64,000 nucleotides of DNA from Lysobacter antibioticus (lineage in GTDB: Bacteria > Pseudomonadota > Gammaproteobacteria > Xanthomonadales > Xanthomonadaceae). Position numbers and translations under genes: made by a program. The notes below the pieces were generated by a model. It saw only the letters and a program-made list of their open reading frames with translations. It was not told the DNA's origin and ran no database searches. The DNA is taken from contig NZ_CP013141.1 in assembly GCF_001442535.1 (NCBI RefSeq), positions 4,253,805 to 4,317,804 on the forward strand, read 5' to 3'. Positions 46,014 through 60,207 of this stretch are shown in pieces (position 1 is the stretch's first letter; each line of letters opens with the position of its first letter).

Positions 46014-46583
46014 ATGCGCGCATTGATCATCGCCATGGCGGCCCTCGCCGCCACCGCTTGCGGTCCGAAGGTCACCCCGGAGCAACGCGAGCAGGGCATC
46101 GCCGCGTTCGCGACCGTGCAGCAGGTGTTCCAGCATCCGCGCTGCCAGAACTGCCACATCCCCGGCGACCAGCCGCTGCAATTCGATGCCGGCCTGCCGC
46201 ATGCGATGGGCGTGGTGCGCGGCCCCGAAGGCAAGGGCGCGGCCGGCCTGCCGTGTTCGACCTGCCACGGTGAAGCCAACCTGCCGGCGAGCTACGGCCC
46301 GAACGCGCCGCCGGGCGCGCCGCATTGGCAGCTGCCGCCGCCGGACCACAAGATGGCCTGGATCGGGCTGCCGTCACCGAAGCTGTGCGAGATGATCAAG
46401 GACAAGAAGAGCAATGGCGGCCGCGACTTCGCCGCGCTGATCAAGCACGTCAGCGAAGACAAACTGGTCCTGTGGGGCTGGGCGCCGGGCGGCGAACGCA
46501 AGCCGGTGTCGGTGCCGCACCCGGAGTTCGTCGCCAAGTTCAAGACCTGGGCCGACGCGGGCGGGCCGTGCCCGGCGTCGTAG
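46014..46583 (+). CDS. Dihaem c-type cytochrome lipoprotein of the iorAB operon
   Basis: 189 residues from the ATG at 46014, ten bases after iorB and behind GGAG. Lipobox AATAC (Cys16) suggests anchoring to a membrane facing the periplasm. Two haem-binding CxxCH motifs are present, CQNCH (44-48) and CSTCH (81-85). The haem motifs sit close together in the N-terminal half, and the C-terminal part (PSPKLCEMIKDKKSNGGRDFAALIKHVSEDKLVLWGW) is a conserved segment with distal Met candidates. It is the probable electron acceptor for the periplasmic hydroxylase. Confidence 0.88.
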   Translation: MRALIIAMAALAATACGPKVTPEQREQGIAAFATVQQVFQHPRCQNCHIPGDQPLQFDAGLPHAMGVVRGPEGKGAAGLPCSTCHGEANLPASYGPNAPPGAPHWQLPPPDHKMAWIGLPSPKLCEMIKDKKSNGGRDFAALIKHVSEDKLVLWGWAPGGERKPVSVPHPEFVAKFKTWADAGGPCPAS

Positions 46584-46625
46584 CGCGGCGTACGAATCAT
46601 CGTGTCGATGCGGTTGATCCTAAGA

Positions 46626-46708
46626 GTAGGAGCGGCGCAAGCCGCGACCGCGAAACCGCGCTCGCATCGCAACCGGGAGGTCGCGGTCGCGGCTCGCGCC
46701 GCTCCTAC
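46626..46708. repeat. Inverted REP pair between converging genes
   Basis: Arms at 46626-46652 and 46682-46708 are near reverse complements (about 27 bp) around a 29-nt spacer. It is the single-unit form of the structure amplified at 40357-41315. It sits between converging operons and may serve as a two-way terminator. Confidence 0.85.
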
Positions 46709-46723
46709 CCTTGAAGCAGATCG

Positions 46724-47611
46724 TCAGTGGCTTGGGTTGTCGCAAGCCGCGCTCTCGATCTGCAGGGTGCAGTGCTCGATGCCGTAGCGTTCGTCGAGTT
46801 GCCGCACCAATTCGCCGCGCAGGGCATCGGCATCGACACCTGCATCGACCACGAGGTGCGCGCTCATCGCCGGGGTGCTCGATCCCAACGACCACACGTG
46901 CAGGTCGTGCACCTCGCCGACGCCGGGCGCCGCCATCAGCATCGTGCGCACCGCGGTGAGGTCGATGCCGCCGGGCACGCCTTCCATGAGCACGTTGCCG
47001 GCCTCGCGCAACAAGGTCCAGGTGCGCGGCAATACCCACAGGCCGATCAATACGGCCAGGATCGGGTCGACCACGGTCCAGCCGGTGAAACGGATCACGA
47101 TGGCGCCGGCGATCACCGCGACCGAGCCGAGCATGTCGCTCCACACTTCGAGGTAGGCGCCTTTCATGTTGAGGCTTTCGCCGCTGCCGGCCTTGAGCAG
47201 GCGCATCGCCACCAAGTTGACGACCAGGCCGAGCGCGGCGATCGCCAGCATGCCGGCGGTCGCGATCTGCGGCGGTTCGCTGAAGCGGCCGGCCGCTTCC
47301 CACAGGATGTAGGCCGCGACCGCGAACAGCATCAGCCCGTTCGCCATCGCCCCCATCGCTTCCATGCGCGCGTAGCCGTAGCTGCGTTTCGCATCCGCCG
47401 GCTTGCGGCTCAGCCGCACCGCGGTCAGCGCGATCATCAGCGCCAGGGTGTCGGTGCCCATGTGCGCGGCGTCCGACAACAGCGCCAGGCTGTTGGTCAG
47501 GAAGGCGCCGACGACTTCGGCGATGAGGAAACCGCCGGTCAAGCCGAGCGCCCACCACAGCGGACGTTCGTGACGGATCGCGGTGCTGCCGTGGTCGTGT
47601 CCGCTGCCCAT
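46724..47611 (-). CDS. czcD: Cation diffusion facilitator metal exporter (CzcD-like)
   Basis: 295 residues with six spans. Metal sites: LLSDAAHMGTD in TM2 (Asp and His/Asp) and AYLEVWSDMLGS in TM5, the usual CzcD pattern. A short N-terminal His segment (GSGHDHGS) and a C-terminal cytoplasmic domain (VGEVHDLHVWSLGSSTPAMSAHLVV) complete it. It exports Zn, Co or Cd from cytoplasm to periplasm in exchange for protons. The large RND efflux operon on the same strand ends 94 bp upstream, so the two systems may be regulated together. Confidence 0.92.
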   Translation of the reverse strand: MGSGHDHGSTAIRHERPLWWALGLTGGFLIAEVVGAFLTNSLALLSDAAHMGTDTLALMIALTAVRLSRKPADAKRSYGYARMEAMGAMANGLMLFAVAAYILWEAAGRFSEPPQIATAGMLAIAALGLVVNLVAMRLLKAGSGESLNMKGAYLEVWSDMLGSVAVIAGAIVIRFTGWTVVDPILAVLIGLWVLPRTWTLLREAGNVLMEGVPGGIDLTAVRTMLMAAPGVGEVHDLHVWSLGSSTPAMSAHLVVDAGVDADALRGELVRQLDERYGIEHCTLQIESAACDNPSH

Positions 47612-47705
47612 ATCGATGCTCCTGTTTGCGTCGTAAGCGGATCGCCCGCGGGCGATGCCCAGGATCGGGACGGGCCGCGCGAACGCGACCCGCCATTTCG
47701 CCGTA

Positions 47706-51962
<4,257 letters not shown>

Positions 51963-51966
<4 letters not shown>

Positions 51967-53324
51967 GGGGTGGCTCCTGCGGGGGCGGACGATGGGGCGA
52001 GGAAGGATTCGCCGGTGAGGCGCTGGATCTCGATCAGCGCCAGTTGCGCGTCGAGCGCGGTGTCCAGGCGCTGTTTGCGCACGGCCACGCTGTCGGCCTG
52101 CAACAGGGCCAGTTCGAGGTAACTGATGGCGCCGGCGCGGTAGGCGTACTCGGCGGCGTTTTCGGCCCGGCTCATGCGCGGCAGGACCTCGTCCTTGAGG
52201 CGCGCGACTTCGAGCGCGCCGACCCGGTAGCGGCCGTGCGCTTCGACCAGGGTCGAGTACAGCAACAAGCCCTTGGCTTCGCGCTCGGTTTCGAGCACGG
52301 TCAGTTCGGCCTGGGCACCGCGGATGCCGGGTTCGGCGCGGCTGCGCGCGCCGAGCGGCATCGACACGCTGCCGATCAGCGCGGTGTCGCCGCCGTCCTG
52401 CAGGCGGCGCACGCCGATCTGCCAATCGATGTCGGCGCTGGCCTGGCTCTGCGCCAGGCGCACGCGCGCCTCGCCGATCCGGCGTGCGTCGACGAAGCGG
52501 GTCAGTTCCGGGCTGCGGTCGAGCAAGGCCGCCAGGGCCGTCGCCTCTTCGATCTTGGGCAGGGCATACGGATCGCCGGCGACGCCGGCAAAACCCGGGT
52601 CGCGTTCGCCCCACAGCGCGGCCAGGTGTTGGCGCGCGGCGAGCAGGCTTTGCTCGCTACGTGCGCGATCGAGTTCGGCGCGCGCCAGCGCCGCCTGCGC
52701 GGTCAGCAAGCCCGACTCCGGCGAGGCACCGGCGACCAGGCGCTGGCGTGCGGCGGCGACGGTGCGCTTGCGCTGGCCGATGTCGAACTGCGCCAGTTCG
52801 ATCCGGCGCTGCGCGGCGACGATGCCGAGATAGCGCCGCGCGGTTTCGGCCAGCAGGTCGAGGCGACGGCTTTCGCGGTCGACCGCGAGCGCATCGATGC
52901 GGCTTTGGGCGAAAGCGCGGCGCGCATCGAGCTTGCCGCCGCGTTCGAACACCGAGGCCAGGCTGAGGGTGAGCTCGGCGCCCTTGACGCCGCTGACCGC
53001 GCCGCTGCCGAAGACGTTGTCGACCGCGGCGCCGGCGACCCAGGCCGGACGCTGCGCGGCGAGATCGCGCTCGGCTTCGAGCACCGAACGCTGGCTGCCG
53101 AACAGGCGCAGGTCCGGATGGGCGTCGCCGATGCGCGCGAAGGCGTCGTCGAGGGTGAACACCGAGGCCGCGCGCGCGGTCCCGGCTGGGGTGGAAGCGG
53201 ACGGGCCGGAAGTCGCAGGGCCGGACGTGGCAGGACCGGAAGCGGCGGCAAGGGAAGGCCGCGCCTGTGCCGAAAAGCACAGAGCGGCCGTCAGGACGGC
53301 CAGGGCCGCCGGACGCAAACGCAT
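51963..53324 (-). CDS. czcC: TolC-family outer-membrane channel of the metal pump (CzcC-like)
   Basis: 453 residues with a signal peptide cut near SAQA. An Ala/Ser/Pro-rich linker (about 27-52) precedes the two OEP repeats, seen as long amphipathic helices with ARAELDRARSEQSLLAARQ and LELALLQADSVAVRKQRLD. First gene of czcC-czcB-czcA, with ATGA coupling to czcB. A small cysteine/histidine protein is encoded 125 bp upstream. Confidence 0.92.
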
Positions 53325-53449
53325 GGGGAGTTCTCCTGAATCTCGAAAGACGCCGGGCGCGAACGCAGCGCACGGCGACGAAGACCCGCGCAGGCCGACG
53401 CGGCGCTGCAGGGGCGCACGCGAGCGACCGGCTCAGGCCGGCATCGGGA

Positions 53450-53833
53450 TCAGGCGGAGATAGGTGGGCGGAACGGGACCGCGGTCGGGGTCGGCACGAA
53501 CGCGGTCGAAACGGCCGGTACCGGGCCGGCGGCACTGGGTGCGAGCAGGCCGACCTCGAAGCGCGGCAGCAGCGCGGCTTGCAGGGCGCAGCAGTGGCTC
53601 AGGTGCCAGCGGGCGTCGCCGCAACCGTCCGGGTCGGCGCTGTCCGGTGCGGCGCTGTCGCCGGCGGATGCGCCGGCGTGCTCGTGCGCCAGCGCCGCGA
53701 CCGGCCCGGCGAGTTCGCCGATTTCGGTGGCGAAGGTCAGCGTCGGCTTGACCAGCATCACGGCGATCAGCACGCCGAAGACGAGGTAGCGGAACGCGAT
53801 CGCGATGGCGGAGGGGCCGGGCATGGCGGGCAT
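53450..53833 (-). CDS. Small membrane-linked protein upstream of czcCBA (CzcI-like, tentative)
   Basis: 127 residues from the ATG at 53833 (an internal ATG at 53824 is possible). One hydrophobic segment (about 12-30) acts as anchor or uncleaved signal. The periplasmic part contains LAHEHAG and a cluster D-P-D-G-C-G-D...W-H-L-S-H-C-C, plausible metal ligands, then a proline-rich tail. Small proteins of this type often precede czc operons (CzcI). Sequence similarity to a named family is not certain; the context is the main support. Confidence 0.7.
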   Translation of the reverse strand: MPAMPGPSAIAIAFRYLVFGVLIAVMLVKPTLTFATEIGELAGPVAALAHEHAGASAGDSAAPDSADPDGCGDARWHLSHCCALQAALLPRFEVGLLAPSAAGPVPAVSTAFVPTPTAVPFRPPISA

Positions 53834-53918
53834 CTTAGGAGCTGCCGAGCCCGCTATACAATTTCAGGCCTCGCATCGCCGTTCATGTACGGCCGTAGCG
53901 CATCGCCACTGAATGCCG

Positions 53919-53940
53919 GCCGCCGCGGGCCCGCGGCGGC
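53919..53940. repeat. 22-bp perfect palindrome in the czc / tonB intergenic region
   Basis: An uninterrupted GC palindrome, 11-bp arms with no spacer, lies about 86 bp before the czc small gene and 180 bp before the TonB-domain gene. It could be a regulator site for one of the divergent genes or a cruciform. The rest of 53834-54118 contains no supported gene. Confidence 0.5.
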
Positions 53941-54118
53941 TCTGCTGCGGCGGCCGATTGCGGCGATAATCGCGCCGCGCAACGGACCTGCGGAACCGCG
54001 GGCAGGGATACCCAGACAGTTGTCCGGACAGGATCGGCAATGACGGTGCCTCGGCGCCGTCATATCGTTTACCTAGTCTGCGCACGTATTCGGTAGTGGC
54101 GGTACAGGGGGTTTGGCA

Positions 54119-55141
54119 GTGAAGGTTGTTGTGAAGCCGGTGTGTGAGTTCCCCGCCGGTCGTTGGTCGAAAGCCGGTATGCGCGCGATCGCCGGTCTGG
54201 CCCTGGGCGTCGCCCTGGGCGGTTGCGGTTCCGAAGCTCCCCACAGCGCCGCCTCCCCGGCGCCGCTTGCCGATGCCGCGCTGGAATTGCCGGCGCCGCT
54301 GGACGAACTCGATATTGAAGGTTTGCGCGCGCGCGCCACTCAGGCCCTGCGCGAGCAGCGCATCCACACCCCGGCCGGCGACAGCGCGGTCGACTATTAC
54401 CTGGCCTTGCGCGACAAGGAGCCGGGCCAGATCGACGTGATCGGCGCGCTCGACGAGTTGCAGCCCTATGTGGTGATCGCCGGCGAGCAGGCTTTGCTCG
54501 ACGACGATCTGGCCGAATCGCACCGTTTGCTGGACTTGCTGGCGCGCATGGACCCGCAAGCGCCGGCCTTGCCGCGCATGCGCGAAAGCCTGCGCGTGGC
54601 CGAGGCGAGCCGCGAGCGCAAGACCCGCGAGGAAACCGAACGCCTGATGGCCGAGCGCACCGACGCGGCGACCGTGCTGTCGGCGCGTCGCGAGGCGGCG
54701 CGTACCGCCAATGCGGCGTTGGCGAACGCGGCGATGAAGGCCGATGCGGCCGCCAGCGCGCTCGCCGCCGATGCCGCCGCCGCGAAAACCGGCAGCGCGT
54801 CGGCGGCGCAACCGGTGGCGGCCTCGGCCGCGACCCCGGCCGCTGCGTTGCCGGCAATGACCTCGGCGAACGCCGCCTCGCCGGCGATGCCGCGCCTGCT
54901 CGCCGATGCCAGCCCGCGTTATCCCTTGCCGGCCTTGAACCGCAAGATCGAGGGCAGCGTCGAGGTCAGCTTCACGATCCTGCCCGACGGGCGCGTCGGC
55001 GCGCCCAGGCTGGTGTCCTCGGAACCGGCCGGGGTGTTCGACGCCGCCGCGCTGGCGGCGGTGGCGCGCCTGCGTTTCGAAGCCAGCGGCCAGTCGCATA
55101 CGGCCCGTCGCACCCTCAATTTCCGCCTGCCCTCGCGCTGA
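54119..55141 (+). CDS. TonB C-terminal domain lipoprotein
   Basis: 340 residues from a GTG at 54119; an ATG at 54179 would give a 320-residue form with a short signal. The N-terminus carries a lipobox (ALGGC). Residues 60-160 are helical (DSAVDYYLALRDKEPGQIDVIGALDELQPYVVIAGEQALLDDDL). A coiled, Glu/Arg/Ala-rich stretch (about 170-210) and an Ala-rich linker follow. The last 85 residues are a TonB C-terminal domain (SPRYPLPALNRKIEGSVEVSF, VGAPRLVSSEPAGVFDAAALAAVARLRFE). A classical TonB has an N-terminal membrane span, not a lipid anchor, so this is an atypical TonB-like protein. No exbB or exbD is nearby. Confidence 0.85.
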   Translation: MKVVVKPVCEFPAGRWSKAGMRAIAGLALGVALGGCGSEAPHSAASPAPLADAALELPAPLDELDIEGLRARATQALREQRIHTPAGDSAVDYYLALRDKEPGQIDVIGALDELQPYVVIAGEQALLDDDLAESHRLLDLLARMDPQAPALPRMRESLRVAEASRERKTREETERLMAERTDAATVLSARREAARTANAALANAAMKADAAASALAADAAAAKTGSASAAQPVAASAATPAAALPAMTSANAASPAMPRLLADASPRYPLPALNRKIEGSVEVSFTILPDGRVGAPRLVSSEPAGVFDAAALAAVARLRFEASGQSHTARRTLNFRLPSR

Positions 55142-55263
55142 GGCGCGCGGGGCGGGGCGGTCGGTCCTTGCCACGGTCCACTGCGATGGCCGATTGCGAC
55201 GGCGGACACGTCCGCCGGGGCGGGAGCTTGGCGGTCCGCGCGCTGTGCCGCCACAATGCGGCG

Positions 55264-55959
55264 ATGGAGACTTCCGCACCCCCCGCCTTACTCGAAACCG
55301 TCGAACGCGAGACCGGCCCGGCGCCGAGCTGGAGCGTGCTGTGGCTGCACGGCCTTGGCGCCGACGGCCACGACTTCGCCCCGATCGTGCCCGAACTGCT
55401 GCGCCGCGATTGGCCGGCCCTGCGCTTCGTGTTCCCGCACGCGCCGGTGCGCGCGGTCACGATCAACAACGGCGCGCGCATGCGCGCCTGGTACGACATC
55501 CGCGACATCAGCGATCTGGCCCAGCGCGCCGACGAAGCCGGCGTCGACGAGTCGGTGCAGCAGGTCGATGCGCTGATCGAGCGCGAGATCGAACGCGGCG
55601 TGCCGGCCTCACGCATCCTGCTGGCCGGTTTTTCCCAGGGCGGCGCGATCACCCTGGCCACCGCATTGCGGCGCAAGCAGGCGCTCGGCGGGCTGATCGC
55701 CCTATCGAGCTATCTGCCGATGCCCGAGCGCCTGGTCGCCGAGGCGACTTCGGTCGCGCCGAGCCAGCCGGCCTTCATGGCCCACGGCCAACACGACCCG
55801 ATGGTGCCCTATGCCGGCGGCGAACGCGCCGCGGCGCGGCTGCGCGGCCTGGGCTTCCAGGTCGACTGGCACGCCTATCCGATGGCGCACCAGGTCTGCG
55901 CCGAGGAGATCGACGCGCTCGGCGACTGGATGTCGCAACGGTTCGCCGCCACGGCATGA
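55264..55959 (+). CDS. Carboxylesterase / acyl-protein-thioesterase-like alpha-beta hydrolase
   Basis: 231 residues from the ATG at 55264. The oxyanion motif is LWLHGLGADGHDF. The nucleophile Ser is in LAGFSQGGA, the acid is Asp in HGQHDPMVPY and the base is His in YPMAHQVC. Length and motifs match the phospholipase/carboxylesterase family (EstB-like, 215-230 residues), cytoplasmic esterases of broad specificity. It ends 13 bp before algZ and may be transcribed with it. Confidence 0.92.
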   Translation: METSAPPALLETVERETGPAPSWSVLWLHGLGADGHDFAPIVPELLRRDWPALRFVFPHAPVRAVTINNGARMRAWYDIRDISDLAQRADEAGVDESVQQVDALIEREIERGVPASRILLAGFSQGGAITLATALRRKQALGGLIALSSYLPMPERLVAEATSVAPSQPAFMAHGQHDPMVPYAGGERAAARLRGLGFQVDWHAYPMAHQVCAEEIDALGDWMSQRFAATA

Positions 55960-55972
55960 GCCGGCCCTGACC

Positions 55973-57028
55973 ATGCTCGAGTCCGCCGGCGAACACGAAC
56001 CGTGGCTGCCGGACTTGTGCCGTCTGCCGCGGCTGGTGGTCATGCTGAGCATGGCCGAGCTGATCGTGATCGTGCTGGCGTTGGCCCCGGACGGCACCCG
56101 CTGGGACCTCAGCCGCTTTGTGTCCTCGAGCGCCTTCGCGCTGTGGCTGGCGCTGGCGATCTCGGTGCTGCTGTGCGTGTCGCGGCGCCAGCTGTCGCGT
56201 TTGCCGCCCGGCGTGGGCGGTTTCATCGCCACCGCGACGGCGGCGGCGATCGCCGCGGCGGTCGCGGCGATCACCCACATCATCGACAGCGTCACCGGCA
56301 TCGGTCTGGTGCCGCCGGGGATCTCGTTCCAGCGCTTCGTCGGCGGCACCGCCGCGGTGGCGATCCTCGCCGTCGGCGTGGTCCTGCGCTACCTCTACGT
56401 CAACGACAGCTGGAAGGCCCAGGTCCGCGCCAACGCCCGCGCCGAGGTCGATGCGCTGCAGGCGCGGATCAAGCCGCACTTCCTCTTCAACAGCATGAAC
56501 ACCATCGCCGGCCTGGTGCGCAGCGACCCGGTGGTCGCCGAGCGCGCGGTGCTGGACCTGTCGGATCTGTTCCGGGCCGCGCTGGGCGCGTCCAAGTCCG
56601 ATTCCAGCCTGGCCGAGGAGGTCGAGCTGGCCGAGCGCTACCTGGCGATCGAGCTGCTGCGCCTGGGCGAGCGCCTGCGGGTGGTCTGGCGCAAGCGCGA
56701 GCCGCTGCCGTGGCGGATGCCGCTGCCGCGCCTGGTCCTGCAGCCCCTGGTCGAGAACGCCGTGCTGCACGGCATCTCGCGGCTGCCGGGCGGCGGCGAG
56801 ATCGAAATCGAGCTGACCGAGCTCAGCGACGAGCTGCTGCTGCGCATCCGCAACCCGGCCCCGCCCCCGGCCGACGGCCGCAGCGGGGCCCGCCATGCCC
56901 ACAGCAGCATCGGCCAGCGCCTGCGTTATGCCTATGGGCCGACGGTGCGGATGACCGCGGGCTGGAACGAAGGCTACTATCTGTGCGAACTGCACGTGCC
57001 GACCGGGGTGGAGGCGCATAGCCGATGA
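55973..57028 (+). CDS. algZ: LytS/AlgZ-type sensor histidine kinase
   Basis: 351 residues. Four hydrophobic segments form the N-terminal half. The His_kinase domain starts with the phospho-acceptor in ARIKPHFLFNSMNTI (His169), followed by the ATPase parts RLVLQPLVENAVLHGI and SSIGQRLRYAYG. The catalytic domain lacks a typical DxGxG box, as in AlgZ/FimS of Pseudomonas. The gene order here, LytS-type kinase, LytTR regulator, hemC, is that of algZ-algR-hemC, which supports the name. It overlaps algR by ATGA. Confidence 0.9.
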   Translation: MLESAGEHEPWLPDLCRLPRLVVMLSMAELIVIVLALAPDGTRWDLSRFVSSSAFALWLALAISVLLCVSRRQLSRLPPGVGGFIATATAAAIAAAVAAITHIIDSVTGIGLVPPGISFQRFVGGTAAVAILAVGVVLRYLYVNDSWKAQVRANARAEVDALQARIKPHFLFNSMNTIAGLVRSDPVVAERAVLDLSDLFRAALGASKSDSSLAEEVELAERYLAIELLRLGERLRVVWRKREPLPWRMPLPRLVLQPLVENAVLHGISRLPGGGEIEIELTELSDELLLRIRNPAPPPADGRSGARHAHSSIGQRLRYAYGPTVRMTAGWNEGYYLCELHVPTGVEAHSR

Positions 57029-57783
57029 AAGCGACGAGGCCGGCCATGAGAGTGGTGATCGCGGATGACGAACCGTTGGCGCGCGAGCGCTTGCGCAGCC
57101 TGTTGGCCGAGCGCGACGACGTCGAGGTCGTCGCCGAAGCGGCCGACGGCCAGCACGCCTTGCACGCCTGTGCCGAGCACCGGCCGGATCTGGTCCTGCT
57201 CGACATCGCCATGCCCGGCATCGACGGGCTCGAAGCGGCGCGCCATCTGGCCGCGTTCGAGCCGCGCCCGGCGGTGGTGTTCTGCACCGCCTACGACGCC
57301 CACGCCCTGTCGGCGTTCGAGGCCGAGGCGATCGACTACCTGGTCAAGCCGGTACGGGCCGAACGCCTCGACGCCGCGCTCGAGCGGGTGCGCACCTTCG
57401 CCGCCGGGCGCGAGCGCCATGTCGGCGGCACCGAAACCGCGCCCGGGCAAAGCCGCAGCCACCTGTGCGCGCGTCTGCGCGGGAGCCTGCGCCTGATCCC
57501 GATCGAGGACGTGCACTACCTGCACGCCGAAGAGAAGTACGTAATCGTCCATCACGCGCGCGGCGAAGACCTGATCGAGGAATCGCTGAAGTCGCTGGAA
57601 GACGAATTCGGCGAACGCTTCGTGCGCATTCACCGCAACTGCCTGGTCGCGCGCCACGAGATCGTCGAACTCAAGCGCGACTCCGAAGGCCATGTGCAGG
57701 CGGTGCTGCGTCACGGCAAACAGCCCCTGGAAGTCAGCCGCCGCTGCGTGGCGGCCCTGCGCGAGACCCTCAAGCATTTGTGA
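57025..57783 (+). CDS. algR: LytTR-family response regulator AlgR
   Basis: 252 residues from the ATG at 57025; an ATG at 57046 (MRVVIADDEPLAR) with GAGG six bases before it may be the real start and would match AlgR length better. The receiver domain has DDEP, the phosphorylation site Asp60 (LVLLDIAMPG), Thr in FCTAYD and Lys in YLVKP. The C-terminal LytTR DNA-binding domain covers about 140-250 (IPIEDVHYLHAEEKYVIVHH, FVRIHRNCLVARHEI). In relatives AlgR controls motility, exopolysaccharide and virulence. Repeats separate it from hemC. Confidence 0.92.
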   Translation: MKATRPAMRVVIADDEPLARERLRSLLAERDDVEVVAEAADGQHALHACAEHRPDLVLLDIAMPGIDGLEAARHLAAFEPRPAVVFCTAYDAHALSAFEAEAIDYLVKPVRAERLDAALERVRTFAAGRERHVGGTETAPGQSRSHLCARLRGSLRLIPIEDVHYLHAEEKYVIVHHARGEDLIEESLKSLEDEFGERFVRIHRNCLVARHEIVELKRDSEGHVQAVLRHGKQPLEVSRRCVAALRETLKHL

Positions 57784-57793
57784 TGCTTTTGTC

Positions 57794-57828
57794 GGGAATC
57801 GGGAATCGGGAATCGGGAATCGGGAGTC
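57794..57828 (+). repeat. Heptanucleotide microsatellite after algR
   Basis: Four GGGAATC copies and one GGGAGTC lie 11 bp past the algR stop. The same short tandem motif is frequent in xanthomonad intergenic DNA. Confidence 0.8.
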
Positions 57829-57856
57829 GAATCGTCTGGAGCTAGTCGAACCCGGG

Positions 57857-57951
57857 GTAGGAGCGGCGCAAGCCGCGACCGCGCTGCCTCAGTCTCGCGC
57901 CGCATCCGGCCGTAACCACCCCCTGTAGGAGCGGCGTAAGCCGCGACCGGG
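57857..57951 (+). repeat. Two direct REP-type repeats between algR and hemC
   Basis: Copies at 57857-57883 and 57925-57951, same orientation. They stand just before element copy B; a REP copy precedes each of the three element copies in this window. Confidence 0.8.
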
Positions 57952-57989
57952 TTGCTTATCGTGGCGGCGTGTCTTGCCGCAGGGCGGTG

Positions 57990-58291
<302 letters not shown>

Positions 58292-58456
58292 TCGACGTCG
58301 GGGCGCCTTGGGGTGATGGCGGCCTTCCTTCGGCCACGGGCCGCCACTGCGTCCCCCCGGTTCCCCGTCCGTTGCCGATTCCGCAACCGATGCGGCCCCG
58401 GTTGCCCGCCCTGGCGGCTTTTGATGCCGACCCCCGCCAGCGGCGATAATGCCGGC

Positions 58457-59392
58457 ATGAAGACCCTGCGCATCGCCACCCGTAAGAGCCCGCTTGCCCT
58501 GTGGCAGAGCGAGCACGTCGCCGACCGCCTGCGCGCCGCGCATCCGGGGCTCGAGGTGAGCCTGGTGCCGATGAGCACCCGCGGCGACGAAGTGCTGGAC
58601 CGCTCGCTGGCCGCGATCGGCGGCAAGGGCCTGTTCCTCAAGGAACTGGAACTGGCGATGCTGCGCGGCGAAGCCGACTGCGCCGTGCACTCGCTCAAGG
58701 ACGTGCCGATGGAGCTGGAACCGGGCTTCGCCCTGCCGGCGATCCTGGAGCGCGCCGACTACGCCGACGCCTTCGTCAGCAACCACCACGACGGCATCGA
58801 CAGCCTTCCGCTCGGCGCACGCGTCGGCACCTCGTCGTTGCGCCGGCAGGCGCAGTTGCGCGCGCTGCGTCCGGACCTGCAATTGCTCGACCTGCGCGGC
58901 AACGTCAACACCCGACTGGCCCGGCTCGATGCCGGCGACTACGACGCCATCGTCCTGGCCTGCGCCGGTTTGCAGCGGCTCGGCTTCGACGCGCGCATCC
59001 GCGCCCGTCTCGAATCGCCGTATTGGTTGCCGGCGCCGGCGCAGGGCGCGATCGCGATCGAATGCCGCGAGGACGATGTCGCCGCGCGCAGCTTCTGCGC
59101 CGCGCTCGATCACGCCGCCACCCGCACCTGCGTCGAAGCCGAGCGGGCGATGAATCGCGCCCTGCACGGCAGCTGTCATGTACCGGTCGCCGCTTACGCG
59201 CGTCTGGACGGCGAACATCTGCGTCTCGACGGTCAGGTCGGTTCGGCCAGCGACGGCCGAGCCGTGCGCGCTCACGGCGAAGGCCGCGGCGATGCGCCCG
59301 ATTGTCTCGGCATCGAAGTCGCGCAACGTCTGCTGGAGCAGGGCGCGGGCGAATTCATCGCCGATTCGCTGGTGGACATCGACGCGGATTGA
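58457..59392 (+). CDS. hemC: Hydroxymethylbilane synthase (porphobilinogen deaminase)
   Basis: 311 residues, normal for HemC. The catalytic Asp82 (HSLKDVP), the substrate-binding arginines in [11 protein letters not shown] and [12 protein letters not shown], and the dipyrromethane attachment Cys240 ([13 protein letters not shown]) are all present. It polymerises four porphobilinogens into hydroxymethylbilane in haem synthesis. The algZ-algR-hemC order is conserved with Pseudomonas, but here 673 bp of repeats lie between algR and hemC, so it probably has its own promoter. hemD does not follow within the window. Confidence 0.97.
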   Translation: MKTLRIATRKSPLALWQSEHVADRLRAAHPGLEVSLVPMSTRGDEVLDRSLAAIGGKGLFLKELELAMLRGEADCAVHSLKDVPMELEPGFALPAILERADYADAFVSNHHDGIDSLPLGARVGTSSLRRQAQLRALRPDLQLLDLRGNVNTRLARLDAGDYDAIVLACAGLQRLGFDARIRARLESPYWLPAPAQGAIAIECREDDVAARSFCAALDHAATRTCVEAERAMNRALHGSCHVPVAAYARLDGEHLRLDGQVGSASDGRAVRAHGEGRGDAPDCLGIEVAQRLLEQGAGEFIADSLVDIDAD

Positions 59393-59492
59393 TTCGGGCG
59401 TGGCTGTCCAACGTCGTTTGCATTCCAGGCTTTCGTTGGTTTGCGTGCCTTTGGTCCAAACCTTGTTCGTATGCGAATGCCTCTGCTTTGGG

Positions 59493-59542
59493 GTAGGAGC
59501 GGCTTCCTACTGGATTTCCTTCGGTCACAAGCCGCGACCGCG
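59493..59542 (+). repeat. REP-type repeat with internal insert
   Basis: The two halves GTAGGAGCGGC and AAGCCGCGACCGCG are separated by TTCCTACTGGATTTCCTTCG then GTCAC, as in the copies at 21869 and (inverted) in unit 7 of the 40.3-41.3 kb array. Confidence 0.75.
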
Positions 59543-59574
59543 TTGTTTCGGTCTTGCGGCGCATCGCCGAAGCG

Positions 59575-60200
<626 letters not shown>

Positions 60201-60207
60201 AGCAGCA

